64,000 bases of DNA from CAYGSN01 sp964352675 (GCA_964352675.1 CAYGSN010000009.1:11240-75239), one strand, 5' to 3'. Counted from the first letter of the stretch, positions 8,699 to 18,282 are shown. The notes: generated by a model from the sequence alone, not told the origin. Made by a program: numbers and translations.

Positions 8699-9496
8699 TT
8701 ATAAATTTACCCATTTCAAATCGAACCACGCATAGTCCGGATTGTGCATTATAGACAGCGCCGCCAGCTTAAAGAGAATGAGGTGCACCACGTAGATTTC
8801 CAGTGTTCGCCGCCCGCCAAGCTGAACCAGCCATGTAGCCGCCGCCGGCAATATCTTTGTCAGATGTGGATAGGTCCGGGCCTCGAAATAATACAAATAC
8901 ATCCGCACACACATCGTGCCCAGCGCCATGAACAAAAACTCTTCCTGCGAAAATCCGTAGTTAAGTTGCTGTGCTAAAACGAAGCTGACCAAGGCAAACA
9001 CCATAAAACCAAAAACCAGCCGTTCATTGTTGATCGTCTCGCGGTGACGGATCATATAACCGAACATCGCGGTAATCAGGGCCTGCGTTCCGTACTCTGT
9101 GAAAGAATAAGTCGGTATGATCAACAGCAGCAAAAAGAACGACCACAGATAAATTGAATATTTATTCTGGAGAGCCAGCTTCATCACCGGGTCGATCATC
9201 ACCCGGATTAGCATAATAGTCACCAAAGCATTCAGGGGGAAAATCGCCTTTCCCACCACAAAGTTTGCTGCGACAAGAATAAGCGCGCCGCCAACCAGTC
9301 GCGGCGGCCAATCGCGCCCACTGGAATGCCCGACCAGAAAGAACCACACCGGAAATCCAATCCGCCCGACAGCTTTCCACCATAAAATATCAGGATAGAA
9401 ATATGTCCCGATATGATCAATCACCATGATAATCACAGCAAAGAATTTAAGAAGGTCGTAAGAGGTAATGTCTTTGGGAAGGGTTTTTGCACTCAT
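8699..9496 (-). CDS. TraX-family multi-pass membrane protein
   Basis: A 265-residue integral membrane protein with roughly eight hydrophobic segments. The N-terminus, DLLKFFAVIIMVIDHIG then VGRIGFPVWFFLVGHS, resembles the TraX family (PF05857), named for the F-plasmid protein needed for acetylation of the pilin N-terminus. The Asp-His pair in the first membrane helix (IDHIG) is the feature shared with acyltransferase-3-like proteins. Chromosomal TraX homologues are common and not tied to conjugation, and no transfer genes are near. The likely activity is acyl transfer across the membrane to an unknown acceptor. Convergent or operonic partners are not obvious. Confidence 0.75.
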   Translation of the reverse strand: MSAKTLPKDITSYDLLKFFAVIIMVIDHIGTYFYPDILWWKAVGRIGFPVWFFLVGHSSGRDWPPRLVGGALILVAANFVVGKAIFPLNALVTIMLIRVMIDPVMKLALQNKYSIYLWSFFLLLLIIPTYSFTEYGTQALITAMFGYMIRHRETINNERLVFGFMVFALVSFVLAQQLNYGFSQEEFLFMALGTMCVRMYLYYFEARTYPHLTKILPAAATWLVQLGGRRTLEIYVVHLILFKLAALSIMHNPDYAWFDLKWVNL

Positions 9497-9554
9497 CTGA
9501 ACAGTTTATTAAAAACCGGTGCCAAAAGATACAGCTTTTACCGTACAAATCAGA

Positions 9555-10373
9555 TCAGCAATACACTGGCACGACCAGCGGTAAAGTGAGCTTTTGTGGC
9601 TCCTTGCCCCGGACATCAATTTTTGCGACATCGCCTTCAATCGTAAGATGGGTATAGGCACCCACCGGAACGTCCGGATCCTCAACGCTCGGCTGCACCG
9701 GCGATGGAAGCGTTATATAATCAATCCCGTCTTCTGCAATATGCCGCCAGTAATGCATATGCCCTGCCGTATGAACAATCCGGCGGCATGATCGCTTCAA
9801 AACATCCTTGATGTCCTGACCGTTCGGATAAAAACTCCATTGATAGTCTTTTCTTTCCAGTTCGTCGCGCGGGGCCATATCCAACGGCAAATGACTAAAT
9901 ATAAAGACATTCGGCTTTTGGGAAACTTTTAGAGCTGTTTCCAACCACTGGATATCCGCATCTGGAACGGGCAACAGAGTGCCATTAATCCTGACATCCG
10001 GCATCCAATATATAAACTGGACGTGCTCCGCGCCTTCCGTATCGCCAAGCATATCGACATAGCTATTGGCCGCTTGGCCGCCCATCAGGCGCTGGAACTC
10101 CGTTCTTGATAAATGAAACAGATCATTATTGCCCGGAATATGAACCTGCGGAGCGGAAGCCATGGAGAATACCTCACGCACGCGCTCAAGACCGCGCATA
10201 TCTTCAAGCTGCGAATAGCGGGAAATACAATCCCCCAAATTCACCACACGATTAACCCCAAGAAAATTACCCGTCCTTAGAGCCCGGCGTGTAAAATAAA
10301 GCGCACGCGGGCTGTGGCGTTTTTTTCCGCTCAGTTCATCTGCATGGATATCGGTAAGAATTAATGATCGCAT
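9555..10373 (-). CDS. Calcineurin-like metallophosphoesterase
   Basis: A 272-residue cytoplasmic protein with the metallophosphoesterase metal-binding blocks in order: DIHAD near residue 8, GDCISR around 47, GNNDLFH around 100, FSHLPLD around 160 and GHMHYW around 215. These Asp/His/Asn residues hold the two-metal centre that hydrolyses phosphate esters. The first block is DxH, as in the family. The spacing after GDC is shorter than in Ser/Thr phosphatases, so a bacterial phosphodiesterase or nucleotide phosphatase is more likely. Substrate unknown. Neighbour of priA on the same strand, 36 bases after it. Confidence 0.8.
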   Translation of the reverse strand: MRSLILTDIHADELSGKKRHSPRALYFTRRALRTGNFLGVNRVVNLGDCISRYSQLEDMRGLERVREVFSMASAPQVHIPGNNDLFHLSRTEFQRLMGGQAANSYVDMLGDTEGAEHVQFIYWMPDVRINGTLLPVPDADIQWLETALKVSQKPNVFIFSHLPLDMAPRDELERKDYQWSFYPNGQDIKDVLKRSCRRIVHTAGHMHYWRHIAEDGIDYITLPSPVQPSVEDPDVPVGAYTHLTIEGDVAKIDVRGKEPQKLTLPLVVPVYC

Positions 10374-10409
10374 AGCTCAACTCAATTTGTCGTAAAACAA
10401 GAGCTCACC

Positions 10410-12638
10410 TTATAAAAAACTCTGCGGGTCTATGTCAATATAAACCCGCACGGTGGAGGGCGTTTTTACTCCACCGACCCAGCTTGCGATCGTTTTTTGG
10501 ATATGGATATTTTTATCCGCCCGCACCAGCAACCGGTAACGGTATTTCCCGCGCAGGCGGGCCAGCGGCGCCGGGGCCGGACCTAACACCTGCACCCCAT
10601 CCGCGCGCGGGGCGCTTGCCCCTAGCGCTTTGGCCACATCCACAACTTGATGTTCGTCACGCCCGGCAATGATAATCCCGACCAGACGGCTATAGGGCGG
10701 CATGCCGGAATGCTCCCGCTCATGCGCCTCCACCTCCAGAAATGCATCACGCGCTCCGGCGGCCAATGCCTTCATGATCCGGTGTTCCGGCATAAAGGTT
10801 TGCAGATAAACATGCCCTTTTTTCTGCTCCCGACCTGCTCGTCCGGCGACCTGATGGAGGAGCTGATAGACACGCTCCGCGCCGCGCAGCTCCCCGCCGC
10901 CAAGCCCTAGGTCGGCATCAATCACGCCCACCAGCGTCAGGCCGGGGAAATGATGCCCCTTGGCGATAATTTGCGTCCCGATCACAATATCGATGGTGCC
11001 GTCCCGAATTTGATCGAGCATCTTGCGCAGATCCTCAGGGCTTTGCGCCGTATCACTGGCCAGCACAAGAACACGCGCATCGGGGAAATAGTCCTTTACC
11101 TCCTCATGGATGCGTTCCACACCGGGACCACAGGCGGCAAAGGAATCCTCCTCATTACATTCGGGACAGTTTTTCGGCTCACGGCATTGAAACCCGCAAT
11201 GATGGCAATTCAGACTGCCTGAGTTTTTATGCTCCACCAGCCAAGCCGTACAACGCGGGCATTCCATCCGGTGACCACAACTGCGGCAGAGTGTCAGCGG
11301 TGCATAGCCCCTACGGTTGAGAAACAGCAAGACCTGTTCGCCGCGCTCCAGCGTTTTTTCCATCTCGTCTTTCAATATAGAGGAAATAAAATGCCTTGCA
11401 TCGAGCTTATCCGCGCGCATATCGATGGTTTCAATATCGGGCAAACGCGCCCCACCAAACCGGTCGGGCAAATGCAGATGCTCGTAGCGCCCCTGCCAGG
11501 CATTGTGAATCGTCTCCAGCGAGGGCGTCGCGGAGACCAACACAACCGGAATCTGCCCCAAATGCGCGCGTACGACAGCCATATCACGGGCATGATAGAT
11601 CACGCCATCTTCCTGCTTATAGGCCGGGTCATGCTCCTCATCCACCACGATCAACCCCAGCTCTTGATAGGGCAAAAACAGAGCCGAGCGCGCACCAACA
11701 ACAACCTTTGTCTCCCCCGATGCGACACCGCGCCAGGTGCGCTTGCGCTGCCCGGCTGAGAGATGCGAATGCCACAACGCAGGCGCACAGCCAAAGCGCG
11801 CCTTAAAGCGATCCAGAAACGCATTGGAGAGCGCAATTTCGGGAAGCAGGATGAGCACTTGCTTATCTGTTTGCAAGGCCTCCGCCACAGCCTCAAAATA
11901 TACCTCCGTCTTCCCGGCCCCGGTCACACCATCCAAAAGCGTCGCGTGATATTTGCCATCTTCAACATGTTCCCGCAATCGCTCGGCCACCTCAGCCTGA
12001 TCTTCTGATAAAGCAGGGCCTTCGCGCTGTGGGTCTGGTCTGCGGCACGGCGCCGGAGCGACCATTTCAACTTCGGCCAGAATTCCTTTTTTGGCGAGCG
12101 TTTTAGCCACCCCTGCGCTGACCCCCGCCAAATCCGCGATCTCTGCGGCACGCTTAGTGCTGCCATCTTGAAGCGCCTCAATCACAGCCTGCTGCTTGGG
12201 AGAGACTTTCGCCTCGCGCTGCACAAGCTTAAAGCCTTTCACAGGTTTCGGAGGTTCTAGACCGCCCGGCGCACTCAAGCTCATCTTCAAAACAGAGCCG
12301 CGCGGACTCATCGTGTAATCGGCAACCCAATCAATGAAATCGCGCTGCACCTGCGGCATGGGCGGCATATCATAGAGCGAAATCACGCTTTTGAGCTTTT
12401 CAGGCTTCACACCGCCATCGGCCTCGCCCCACACCACGCCAACCACTTCGCGCCCGCTTAAGGGGACGCACACATAATCCCCCTTGCGCAGATCCATATT
12501 GCTCCGCAGCGCATAGTCATAGGCCTTGTCCACCGGGTATGGCACAAGGATGGAGCGCAGGTTTTTCAACTGCGCATCTTTGTCGCTGTCCGATTTGTCT
12601 TGAAAAAGTGTCTGCATTTTCCTAGACACATAATGCAC
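10410..12638 (-). CDS. priA: Primosomal protein N', replication restart helicase
   Basis: A 742-residue superfamily 2 DNA helicase that recognises stalled forks and loads the replisome. It has the N-terminal 3'-DNA-binding domain (about residues 28-125), a winged-helix region, Walker A GVTGAGKT (237-244), DEEH (333-336) and the eight-Cys zinc-binding insertion (CRSCGHRMECPRC through CHHCG, CREPKNCPEC). The last helicase motif is Q-V-AGRAGR. The start is uncertain: the first 25 residues are not conserved in type, and an internal Met at residue 8 is possible. Its 5' end lies across from the transaldolase gene, whose ATG is at 12669, so the two are divergent with a very short intergenic region. 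Confidence 0.96.
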   Translation of the reverse strand: MHYVSRKMQTLFQDKSDSDKDAQLKNLRSILVPYPVDKAYDYALRSNMDLRKGDYVCVPLSGREVVGVVWGEADGGVKPEKLKSVISLYDMPPMPQVQRDFIDWVADYTMSPRGSVLKMSLSAPGGLEPPKPVKGFKLVQREAKVSPKQQAVIEALQDGSTKRAAEIADLAGVSAGVAKTLAKKGILAEVEMVAPAPCRRPDPQREGPALSEDQAEVAERLREHVEDGKYHATLLDGVTGAGKTEVYFEAVAEALQTDKQVLILLPEIALSNAFLDRFKARFGCAPALWHSHLSAGQRKRTWRGVASGETKVVVGARSALFLPYQELGLIVVDEEHDPAYKQEDGVIYHARDMAVVRAHLGQIPVVLVSATPSLETIHNAWQGRYEHLHLPDRFGGARLPDIETIDMRADKLDARHFISSILKDEMEKTLERGEQVLLFLNRRGYAPLTLCRSCGHRMECPRCTAWLVEHKNSGSLNCHHCGFQCREPKNCPECNEEDSFAACGPGVERIHEEVKDYFPDARVLVLASDTAQSPEDLRKMLDQIRDGTIDIVIGTQIIAKGHHFPGLTLVGVIDADLGLGGGELRGAERVYQLLHQVAGRAGREQKKGHVYLQTFMPEHRIMKALAAGARDAFLEVEAHEREHSGMPPYSRLVGIIIAGRDEHQVVDVAKALGASAPRADGVQVLGPAPAPLARLRGKYRYRLLVRADKNIHIQKTIASWVGGVKTPSTVRVYIDIDPQSFL

Positions 12639-12668
12639 CAGAATAAAAACAGAGCAAAAGGAAAACCC

Positions 12669-13322
12669 ATGAAATTCTTCGTTGATACCGCGAATATTGA
12701 TGATATCAAAGATTTAGCTGCCACAGGCCTGCTGGACGGTGTGACCACCAACCCCTCTTTGATCGCCAAAAGCGGTAAGGATTTCATCCCCTTGATCGAG
12801 GAGATTTGCGATGTCGTCAGCGGCCCGGTAAGCGCCGAAGTCGCCGCAACGGATTACGCCACCATGCGTAAAGAAGCCGAAGTTCTGCGTAAAATTGCCG
12901 ATCATGTCGCGATCAAAGTGCCGTTGACGCCCGATGGGCTTAAGGTCTGCAAGGAGCTGTCCGATGAAGGCACGATGGTGAATGTCACGCTGTGTTTCTC
13001 TGCGGCTCAGGCGCTGCTCGCCGCGAAAGCAGGCGCGGCCTTTATCTCGCCATTCGTTGGTCGTCTGGATGATATTTCCAGTGACGGATTAAGTCTGATC
13101 CAGGATATCTGCTTGATCTATGATAATTATGATTTCGATACCGAAGTTCTGGTCGCCTCCGTACGCTCACCCATGCATATCGTCGAATCGGCCAAAATGG
13201 GCGCGCATGTGATGACCAGCCCGCCCGAGGTGATCCGCCAGCTTTACAAACACCCGCTTACGGACAAGGGCCTGGCGGCGTTTGTAGAAGATTGGAAAAA
13301 ATCCGGGCAAAAGATTCTCTAA
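12669..13322 (+). CDS. Transaldolase, short (TalC/fructose-6-phosphate aldolase) type
   Basis: A 217-residue protein of the compact transaldolase subfamily. The conserved start MKFFVDTANIDDIKDL and GVTTNPSLIAKSG are followed by the Schiff-base lysine in HVAIKVPLTPDG (about residue 83) and FISPFVGRLDD. It transfers dihydroxyacetone units between sugar phosphates in the pentose phosphate pathway; some members act as fructose-6-phosphate aldolases. ATG 12669 is preceded by AAAGGAAAA. The longer frame to 12600 would run into priA. Its place beside priA and the atp operon is common in alphaproteobacteria. The 3' end overlaps the opposite-strand gene by 65 bases. Confidence 0.93.
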   Translation: MKFFVDTANIDDIKDLAATGLLDGVTTNPSLIAKSGKDFIPLIEEICDVVSGPVSAEVAATDYATMRKEAEVLRKIADHVAIKVPLTPDGLKVCKELSDEGTMVNVTLCFSAAQALLAAKAGAAFISPFVGRLDDISSDGLSLIQDICLIYDNYDFDTEVLVASVRSPMHIVESAKMGAHVMTSPPEVIRQLYKHPLTDKGLAAFVEDWKKSGQKIL

Positions 13323-13797
13323 CGTAATCCTGATAAACACTGTTGTGGCCGGGCGTGAGTTCAATAGAAACCTCACGAACGACCGCTTCCTGTCCGGGCT
13401 TGGCTTCTTTAACGGTGATATTGAATCCCTCCCGTTCGGCAATCAAGTTACAGGCCCGTAAGGATACATATTTCTCATCACCCAAAATTTTCATCATTCT
13501 GGCATGATCACGATCCTGCGCGGCCTCTTCCTCAAACACCTCGCTCAGCCGGCCTTCAGCAACTCTCATGCGCTTCATAAAATCGCCAAGTTCACGCAAA
13601 CGCTCTGGCGCGTCCGGGCTGCCGGTTTGCCATGCGCGCTTCAGACGCGTCAGCCTTGTGCTTAATTGTGAGACCGTTCCGGCAGGTGCATCCTCCGGCT
13701 GCTTTTCCATCACAGGAAAAGCGCGGTTGTAATTTTGCACCCGCCTAAAGAGTCGTTGCTTCACAGAGGATTTTGTTAATGTATTCGTACTCAGCAT
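13258..13797 (-). CDS. Hypothetical helical protein (179 aa)
   Basis: A charged, largely helical protein of 179 residues with no family I recognise. The centre (about residues 75-115) could form a coiled coil, and the C-terminal third looks beta-rich (FNITVKEAKPG, REVSIELTPG). There is no signal peptide. Its last 65 bases lie antisense to the end of the transaldolase gene, longer than the usual 4-base overlaps in this window, so the C-terminus may be shorter in related strains. A TATAAA-like element lies just before the ATG in an AT-rich divergent region shared with the DUF484 gene. Confidence 0.55.
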   Translation of the reverse strand: MLSTNTLTKSSVKQRLFRRVQNYNRAFPVMEKQPEDAPAGTVSQLSTRLTRLKRAWQTGSPDAPERLRELGDFMKRMRVAEGRLSEVFEEEAAQDRDHARMMKILGDEKYVSLRACNLIAEREGFNITVKEAKPGQEAVVREVSIELTPGHNSVYQDYVRESFARIFSNLLQTPPGPCP

Positions 13798-13932
13798 TTC
13801 TATTCTTTATAATTTTATAATATAAGTTATGAATACAAAAAAACTATTTGATGCACAAGAAGTAATTTTTTAATGCGCTTTAATTCTGTGAAAAACTTCA
13901 AAACCTCTCTAAATCTGTGCTATTCTTAAAAA

Positions 13933-14640
13933 ATGTCTGATGTTCTTACTGATTCCCCCATGACCTTATCCGATGATGAAATTCTCGACTTCCTGAAATC
14001 CAACCCGGATTTTTTGAAGCGTAATCCTTCGGCCTATGAATATCTCATTCCACCCAAGGACCGCCCGCGCAAGGGCCAGCCGGCTGATTTCCAGTCCTAT
14101 GTGATTGAGCGCCTGAAAGCCGATAAGGACGAGGTTGTGTCCTCCACGCGCCAGCTGGTTGAAAATGCGCGCTCGAACATGAACAACCAGCAACGCATCC
14201 ACACGGCCGTTCTGGCTCTGCTTGAGGCGCGCAGCTTTGATGAATTTATTCAGCGCATCACCATGGACCTGGCTGCCATATTGAATGTCGATATTGCTGT
14301 TCTGGTGGTTGAGGCGGACGGGAAAGACATTCCCCATATCGGCACATCCGGTATCCGCGTTATTCCCGAAGGTACAGTCGATAGCTGGATGAACGGCCAT
14401 GATGTGATGCTTCAGGATAATATCAGCGGTATCGAAGCCATCTATGGCGGCGGCGCGACGCTGGTGCAATCGCAAATTCTGCTGCGGATCGGGATATCGA
14501 TGGATACCCCGCCCGCCATGCTCGCCTTCGCCAGCCGTGATCCGAATATGTTCCAGGAGGGCCAAGCAACTGACCAAATCCTCTTCCTCACCAAAGTGAT
14601 CGAACGGTGCTTCCGCTCATGGCTCAGCCTGCCGGTATAA
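13933..14640 (+). CDS. DUF484 (GAF-like) protein
   Basis: A 235-residue protein matching DUF484: an N-terminal helical part (ILDFLKSNPDFLKRNPSAYEYLIPP, residues about 16-42), a coiled linker and a GAF-like sensor fold with RIHTAVLALLEARSFDEFI (about 93-112). DUF484 genes usually sit directly before xerC, as here: the xerC ATG lies 22 bases inside this gene. The biochemical role is not established; a link to chromosome dimer resolution is inferred from context only. TATTCT ends six bases before the ATG and no Shine-Dalgarno sequence is present. Confidence 0.88.
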   Translation: MSDVLTDSPMTLSDDEILDFLKSNPDFLKRNPSAYEYLIPPKDRPRKGQPADFQSYVIERLKADKDEVVSSTRQLVENARSNMNNQQRIHTAVLALLEARSFDEFIQRITMDLAAILNVDIAVLVVEADGKDIPHIGTSGIRVIPEGTVDSWMNGHDVMLQDNISGIEAIYGGGATLVQSQILLRIGISMDTPPAMLAFASRDPNMFQEGQATDQILFLTKVIERCFRSWLSLPV

Positions 14641-15569
14641 AGCCCGAGACCCTTACGCTCTGCGCGCCCGATCTGGAAGACCAGCTGAGGCGCTGGCAGG
14701 ATTATCTGCGCCATGAAAAGCATGTCTCGCGCCATACGCTGCGCGCCTATGCCGGAGATCTGACGCAGTTTATTCAATTTCTTTCCAGCCACCTCGGCGG
14801 ACCGCCCGGCCTGGATACTCTCTCAGAAGTGAGTATCGGGGATTTTCGTGCATGGATGGCGCGCAAGGCTATGGATGGCGCGTCGAATGCCAGCCGCGCG
14901 CGGTCTTTGTCTGGGGTAAAAAATTTCTTGAAATGGCTGGACCGTACGGGCGTCATGCATAACGCCGCGATTGCTGTGGTGCGCACACCGAAAAAACCGC
15001 ATAAGTTGCCCCGTCCGCTCCATGAAAAACAAGCCTTAAGAGTTCTTGAATCCGCAGGTCTGTTTGCCAAAGATGATTGGGAGGAAGCCAGAGACCGCGC
15101 GCTGTTTACACTGCTCTATGGCTGCGGTCTGCGGATTGATGAGGCGCTGCAACTCAATATTGCTGACCTCCCCCGCGACGGCTTCATCCGCGTGCGCGGC
15201 AAAGGGAATAAAGAGCGACAGGTGCCTGTGCTTGATATCGTCAACACCACCCTTATGCATTATGTGGGTTTATTAAACGACACATCCGGCAACGCTCCGC
15301 TCTTCCGCGGTACGCGCGGCGGGCGCCTCAATCAAGGGGTTGCACAAAAATCCATGCGTGACCTGCGCGTTACATTGGGCTTGCCCGACACAGCAACGCC
15401 CCATGCCCTGCGCCACAGCTTTGCCACGCATCTGCTGCAAAACGGTGCAAATTTGCGGGAGATCCAGGAACTGCTTGGCCATGCCAGCATTACCTCAACC
15501 CAGCGCTATACCGAGATTAACGCCAAAGAGCTGATCGCCATTTACAAGAAAGCGCATCCCAGAGGGTGA
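14619..15569 (+). CDS. xerC: Tyrosine recombinase XerC
   Basis: A 316-residue site-specific recombinase that, with XerD, resolves chromosome dimers at dif. It has the N-terminal SAM-like core-binding domain (about residues 20-110), then the catalytic set: Arg in GLRIDEAL, Lys in GKGNKERQVP, HxxR in HALRHSFATH, His in LLGHASITS and the nucleophile Tyr in QRYTEI. ATG 14619 overlaps DUF484 by 22 bases; a GTG at 14607 is also in frame. I call it XerC rather than XerD or an integrase because of the DUF484 neighbour and the normal length. No dif site was identified in this window. Confidence 0.92.
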   Translation: MAQPAGIKPETLTLCAPDLEDQLRRWQDYLRHEKHVSRHTLRAYAGDLTQFIQFLSSHLGGPPGLDTLSEVSIGDFRAWMARKAMDGASNASRARSLSGVKNFLKWLDRTGVMHNAAIAVVRTPKKPHKLPRPLHEKQALRVLESAGLFAKDDWEEARDRALFTLLYGCGLRIDEALQLNIADLPRDGFIRVRGKGNKERQVPVLDIVNTTLMHYVGLLNDTSGNAPLFRGTRGGRLNQGVAQKSMRDLRVTLGLPDTATPHALRHSFATHLLQNGANLREIQELLGHASITSTQRYTEINAKELIAIYKKAHPRG

Positions 15570-15583
15570 TGTATATTAACATA

Positions 15584-15613
15584 TTGCAAAAATCGCCGCG
15601 ATTGTGCTATCCT
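15584..15613 (+). promoter_or_regulatory. Possible promoter upstream of the 15640 gene
   Basis: TTGCAA (15584-15589) and TATCCT (15608-15613) are separated by 18 bases, 26 bases before an ATG that has GGGAAG as ribosome-binding site. Moderate match to sigma70 elements. Confidence 0.35.
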
Positions 15614-15639
15614 GAACTCTTATTTGATAGGGAAGAATC

Positions 15640-16425
15640 ATGAGCAGAATAGAAAGTTTGGGAGAGACATTGGAGGCCGCCCAGGCCTTTGATGAGGCAC
15701 GCAAAATTCTTGGGCACAACCAGACAGCCCGAAGACTTGAGGGGCACCCCGATGACGACAATCCCTGGATTTATCACGATCCCCAGCAAAAGGTTATAAA
15801 AGCTCTGGCGGAAATGGGCCAGACGCGCTTTATCAATCTTGCCCGCTCTTATCAGGATTCACGCGTAGCCCTGGCGCTTTACGCTGGAAACGGAATTGTC
15901 GCAAAAATCATCCCGGCCGATCATCTTCCAACCTCCAGGGCCATTTATTACCTGCCTGCCATTAAAAGGATTGATGTCCAAACCGAAAGACAGAAATTCA
16001 AGATCAAATTTTACCCCTGGGTATCGGGAAGAGATGTCGATGAAAAAAGTGTCGAAAGACTAGGCGCTAAAATTGCTGATCTGGGCCTGTCCTTTACAGA
16101 GGGAGACGGCCATCCGCGCAACGTTCACTGCCTGCCCGATGGACGCAGAACATTGGTCGGTATCGACTCCTACATGTACAGAGGCACAGTCGAGGATCTA
16201 ACACTCATCGATGCGTGGCATGCCTATATTCATGAGCTGTTTCCTATCTATAAAACGGGAGAAATCCCTCCACAGACAAAAGATACGGATTTTTCCTTTT
16301 TCTCCATTCACGATCCAAATACGGATTTGTGGAACTTCGATCACCGCGAACCCAATCCCGTCTCGAGAACAGCGGGAGCGTCCGCTAAAGAAGACATTCT
16401 TCGTGACCTCGGATCACCAGCCTGA
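15640..16425 (+). CDS. Hypothetical protein (261 aa)
   Basis: No family recognised. The frame is clean and begins after GGGAAG, seven bases before the ATG, and ends just before a strong hairpin terminator. The protein is soluble and acidic, with no signal peptide. The stretch LGLSFTEGDGHPRNVHCLPDGRRTLVGIDSYM (about residues 148-179; quoted in part) has the flavour of a kinase-like HPxN...D catalytic loop, as in aminoglycoside phosphotransferase-like folds, where GDGHPRNV matches HGDxxxxN loosely. I do not assign a kinase function on this alone. Confidence 0.6.
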   Translation: MSRIESLGETLEAAQAFDEARKILGHNQTARRLEGHPDDDNPWIYHDPQQKVIKALAEMGQTRFINLARSYQDSRVALALYAGNGIVAKIIPADHLPTSRAIYYLPAIKRIDVQTERQKFKIKFYPWVSGRDVDEKSVERLGAKIADLGLSFTEGDGHPRNVHCLPDGRRTLVGIDSYMYRGTVEDLTLIDAWHAYIHELFPIYKTGEIPPQTKDTDFSFFSIHDPNTDLWNFDHREPNPVSRTAGASAKEDILRDLGSPA

Positions 16426-16437
16426 TACGCACACAAA

Positions 16438-16459
16438 AAAGCCGCCCTTTGGCGGCTTT
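16438..16459 (+). terminator. Bidirectional intrinsic terminator
   Basis: Nine-base arms AAAGCCGCC and GGCGGCTTT flank a CTTT loop, with A-runs before and a short T-run after. It lies between the convergent genes at 15640-16425 (+) and 16482-16679 (-) and can serve both. Confidence 0.8.
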
Positions 16460-16481
16460 CCGTACTATGTTGTAGGTAACC

Positions 16482-16679
16482 CTACAGAGACATATTGTCA
16501 GATACGCCAGTAACCACTCTTGGAATCTCCACCTTGGGCCCCCCACCAGCAGTCTTATGAGCAGCCTCACAGTGGGCCAGCCAAGCTTCCTGCCGAATAC
16601 GTACTGTATCGGGGTCCTCTTTCTCGCGGATCCGCACAGCAGCAGCAAACGGCGTTTGTGTCGTTTTCTGTTCACTCAT
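16482..16679 (-). CDS. Small hypothetical protein (65 aa)
   Basis: A 65-residue hydrophilic protein (MSEQKTTQTPFAAAVRIREK...) with no recognised domain. ATG 16679 is preceded by ACGGAG about nine bases upstream, and the gene ends close to the shared terminator at 16438-16459, which together support a real gene. The 214 bases upstream toward lpdA are AT-rich and show no other ORF of note. Confidence 0.6.
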   Translation of the reverse strand: MSEQKTTQTPFAAAVRIREKEDPDTVRIRQEAWLAHCEAAHKTAGGGPKVEIPRVVTGVSDNMSL

Positions 16680-16893
16680 AGTTTATTCTCCGTAATTTTC
16701 GTTTAAAAAACTCCCGGCAATATTTTTTTATTGCCAAACCGTAGGGGAACTATAGAAAAAATCAGGGCCGCAGCGCAAGAAAAAAGTGCAGAAATAATAA
16801 CATTATATGCATAAATTTATTGCTTTTTTTCAGCAGAAAATTACATGCGCGCGCAACAACGCGCCACACTATGACAAGAAAAACAGTGTAGGA

Positions 16894-18282
16894 TTAAATA
16901 TGGATTGGGCGTTTATGCACAGCCAGCGCAGCTTCCTTGACGACCTCGGTTAAGGTCGGATGCGCGTGACATGTCCTGGCGATGTCCTCTGCTGTGCCCT
17001 CAAACTCCATGACGGACACAACTTCCTGGATCAAATCGCCGACGCTCGGGCCAATCATATGCGCGCCCAGAACCCGGTCGGTTTTGGCGCAGGCCAAGAT
17101 TTTTACAAACCCGTCCATCGCGCCCATCGCGCGGGCACGACCATTGGCCATGAACGGAAACTTCCCGGAATTATAGGCGATGCCCCCTTCTTTGAGCTGC
17201 TCTTCCGTCTTGCCGACATTGGCCACTTCTGGCCAGGTATAAACCACGCCCGGAATCATGTTGTAATCAATATGCCCGCTCTGGCCCGCCAGTATCTCCG
17301 CCAGAATAACGCCCTCATCTTCGGCCTTATGCGCCAGCATCGGCCCGGCGATGACATCGCCGATCGCATAGATACCGTCCACATTGGTCTTGAAATGCGC
17401 ATCTGTTTTCACGCGGCCGCGCTCATCCATCTCAACACCGGCATTCTCCAATCCTAAACCTTCCGTATAAGGCTTGCGGCCCACAGCCATCAGCATAACA
17501 TCCGCGACAATCGTTTCAACATCGCCGCCCTCGGCCGGTTCCACCTTCATGGCGACATTCTTGCTGATTGCTGTGGCGCTCTTTACCTTGCTGGAGAGCT
17601 TGAATTCAATGCCTTGTTTCTTGAAAATCTTCAGTGCCTCTTTACGGACCTCTTCATCCATGCCGGGCAGGATATTGTCCAGATATTCAATCACGGTCAC
17701 TTTCGCGCCCAGGCGACGATACACCGTGCCCAGTTCCAGCCCGATCACGCCGCCGCCGATCACCGCCATGCTGCCCGGCACTTCTTCCAGCTCCAGCGCG
17801 CCGGTGGAGGACACAATCCGTTTTTCATCAATCTCAATCCCCGGCAGAGAAATCACATCCGATCCGGTGGCAATCACAATATGTTTCGCGCCATAGGTGT
17901 CATCACCGACCCTCACCTTACCCGCCCCGGCAATCTCACCATGGCCTTTCAAATGGGTGATCTTGTTTTTCTTGAACAGGAACTCAATGCCCTTGGTGTT
18001 GGCCTCCACCACCTCGTCCTTGAATTTCATCATCTGCGAAAGGTTAAGCTTCGGGCTGACCTCAATCCCGATATCTTTGAAATGGTGCTCCGCTTCTTCA
18101 TATTTTTCCGACGCGCTCAGCAACGCTTTCGATGGAATACAGCCAATATTCAAACACGTGCCGCCCAGGCTCTCGCGCTTTTCAACCACCGCCGTCTTCA
18201 TCCCCAGCTGCGCGCAGCGTATCGCGCAAACATAACCGCCGGGCCCGGCGCCAATCACAATCACATCATAATCTTGAGACAT
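16894..18282 (-). CDS. lpdA: Dihydrolipoyl dehydrogenase (E3)
   Basis: A 462-residue flavoprotein that reoxidises dihydrolipoamide in 2-oxo acid dehydrogenase complexes, passing electrons to NAD+. It shows the FAD motif IGAGPGG (10-16), the redox disulfide GGTCLNIGC (Cys43, Cys48), the NAD-binding IGGGVIGLELG, and the C-terminal catalytic His-Glu in HAHPTLTE. It is the third component of the 2-oxoglutarate dehydrogenase encoded by sucA and sucB on the same strand. It is separated from sucB by two opposite-strand genes, so it has its own promoter. Confidence 0.97.
   Translation of the reverse strand: MSQDYDVIVIGAGPGGYVCAIRCAQLGMKTAVVEKRESLGGTCLNIGCIPSKALLSASEKYEEAEHHFKDIGIEVSPKLNLSQMMKFKDEVVEANTKGIEFLFKKNKITHLKGHGEIAGAGKVRVGDDTYGAKHIVIATGSDVISLPGIEIDEKRIVSSTGALELEEVPGSMAVIGGGVIGLELGTVYRRLGAKVTVIEYLDNILPGMDEEVRKEALKIFKKQGIEFKLSSKVKSATAISKNVAMKVEPAEGGDVETIVADVMLMAVGRKPYTEGLGLENAGVEMDERGRVKTDAHFKTNVDGIYAIGDVIAGPMLAHKAEDEGVILAEILAGQSGHIDYNMIPGVVYTWPEVANVGKTEEQLKEGGIAYNSGKFPFMANGRARAMGAMDGFVKILACAKTDRVLGAHMIGPSVGDLIQEVVSVMEFEGTAEDIARTCHAHPTLTEVVKEAALAVHKRPIHI

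Noticed and set aside
8699..9496. TraX-like gene as evidence for a conjugative element
   Set aside because: No other transfer, relaxase or partition genes nearby; chromosomal TraX homologues are common.
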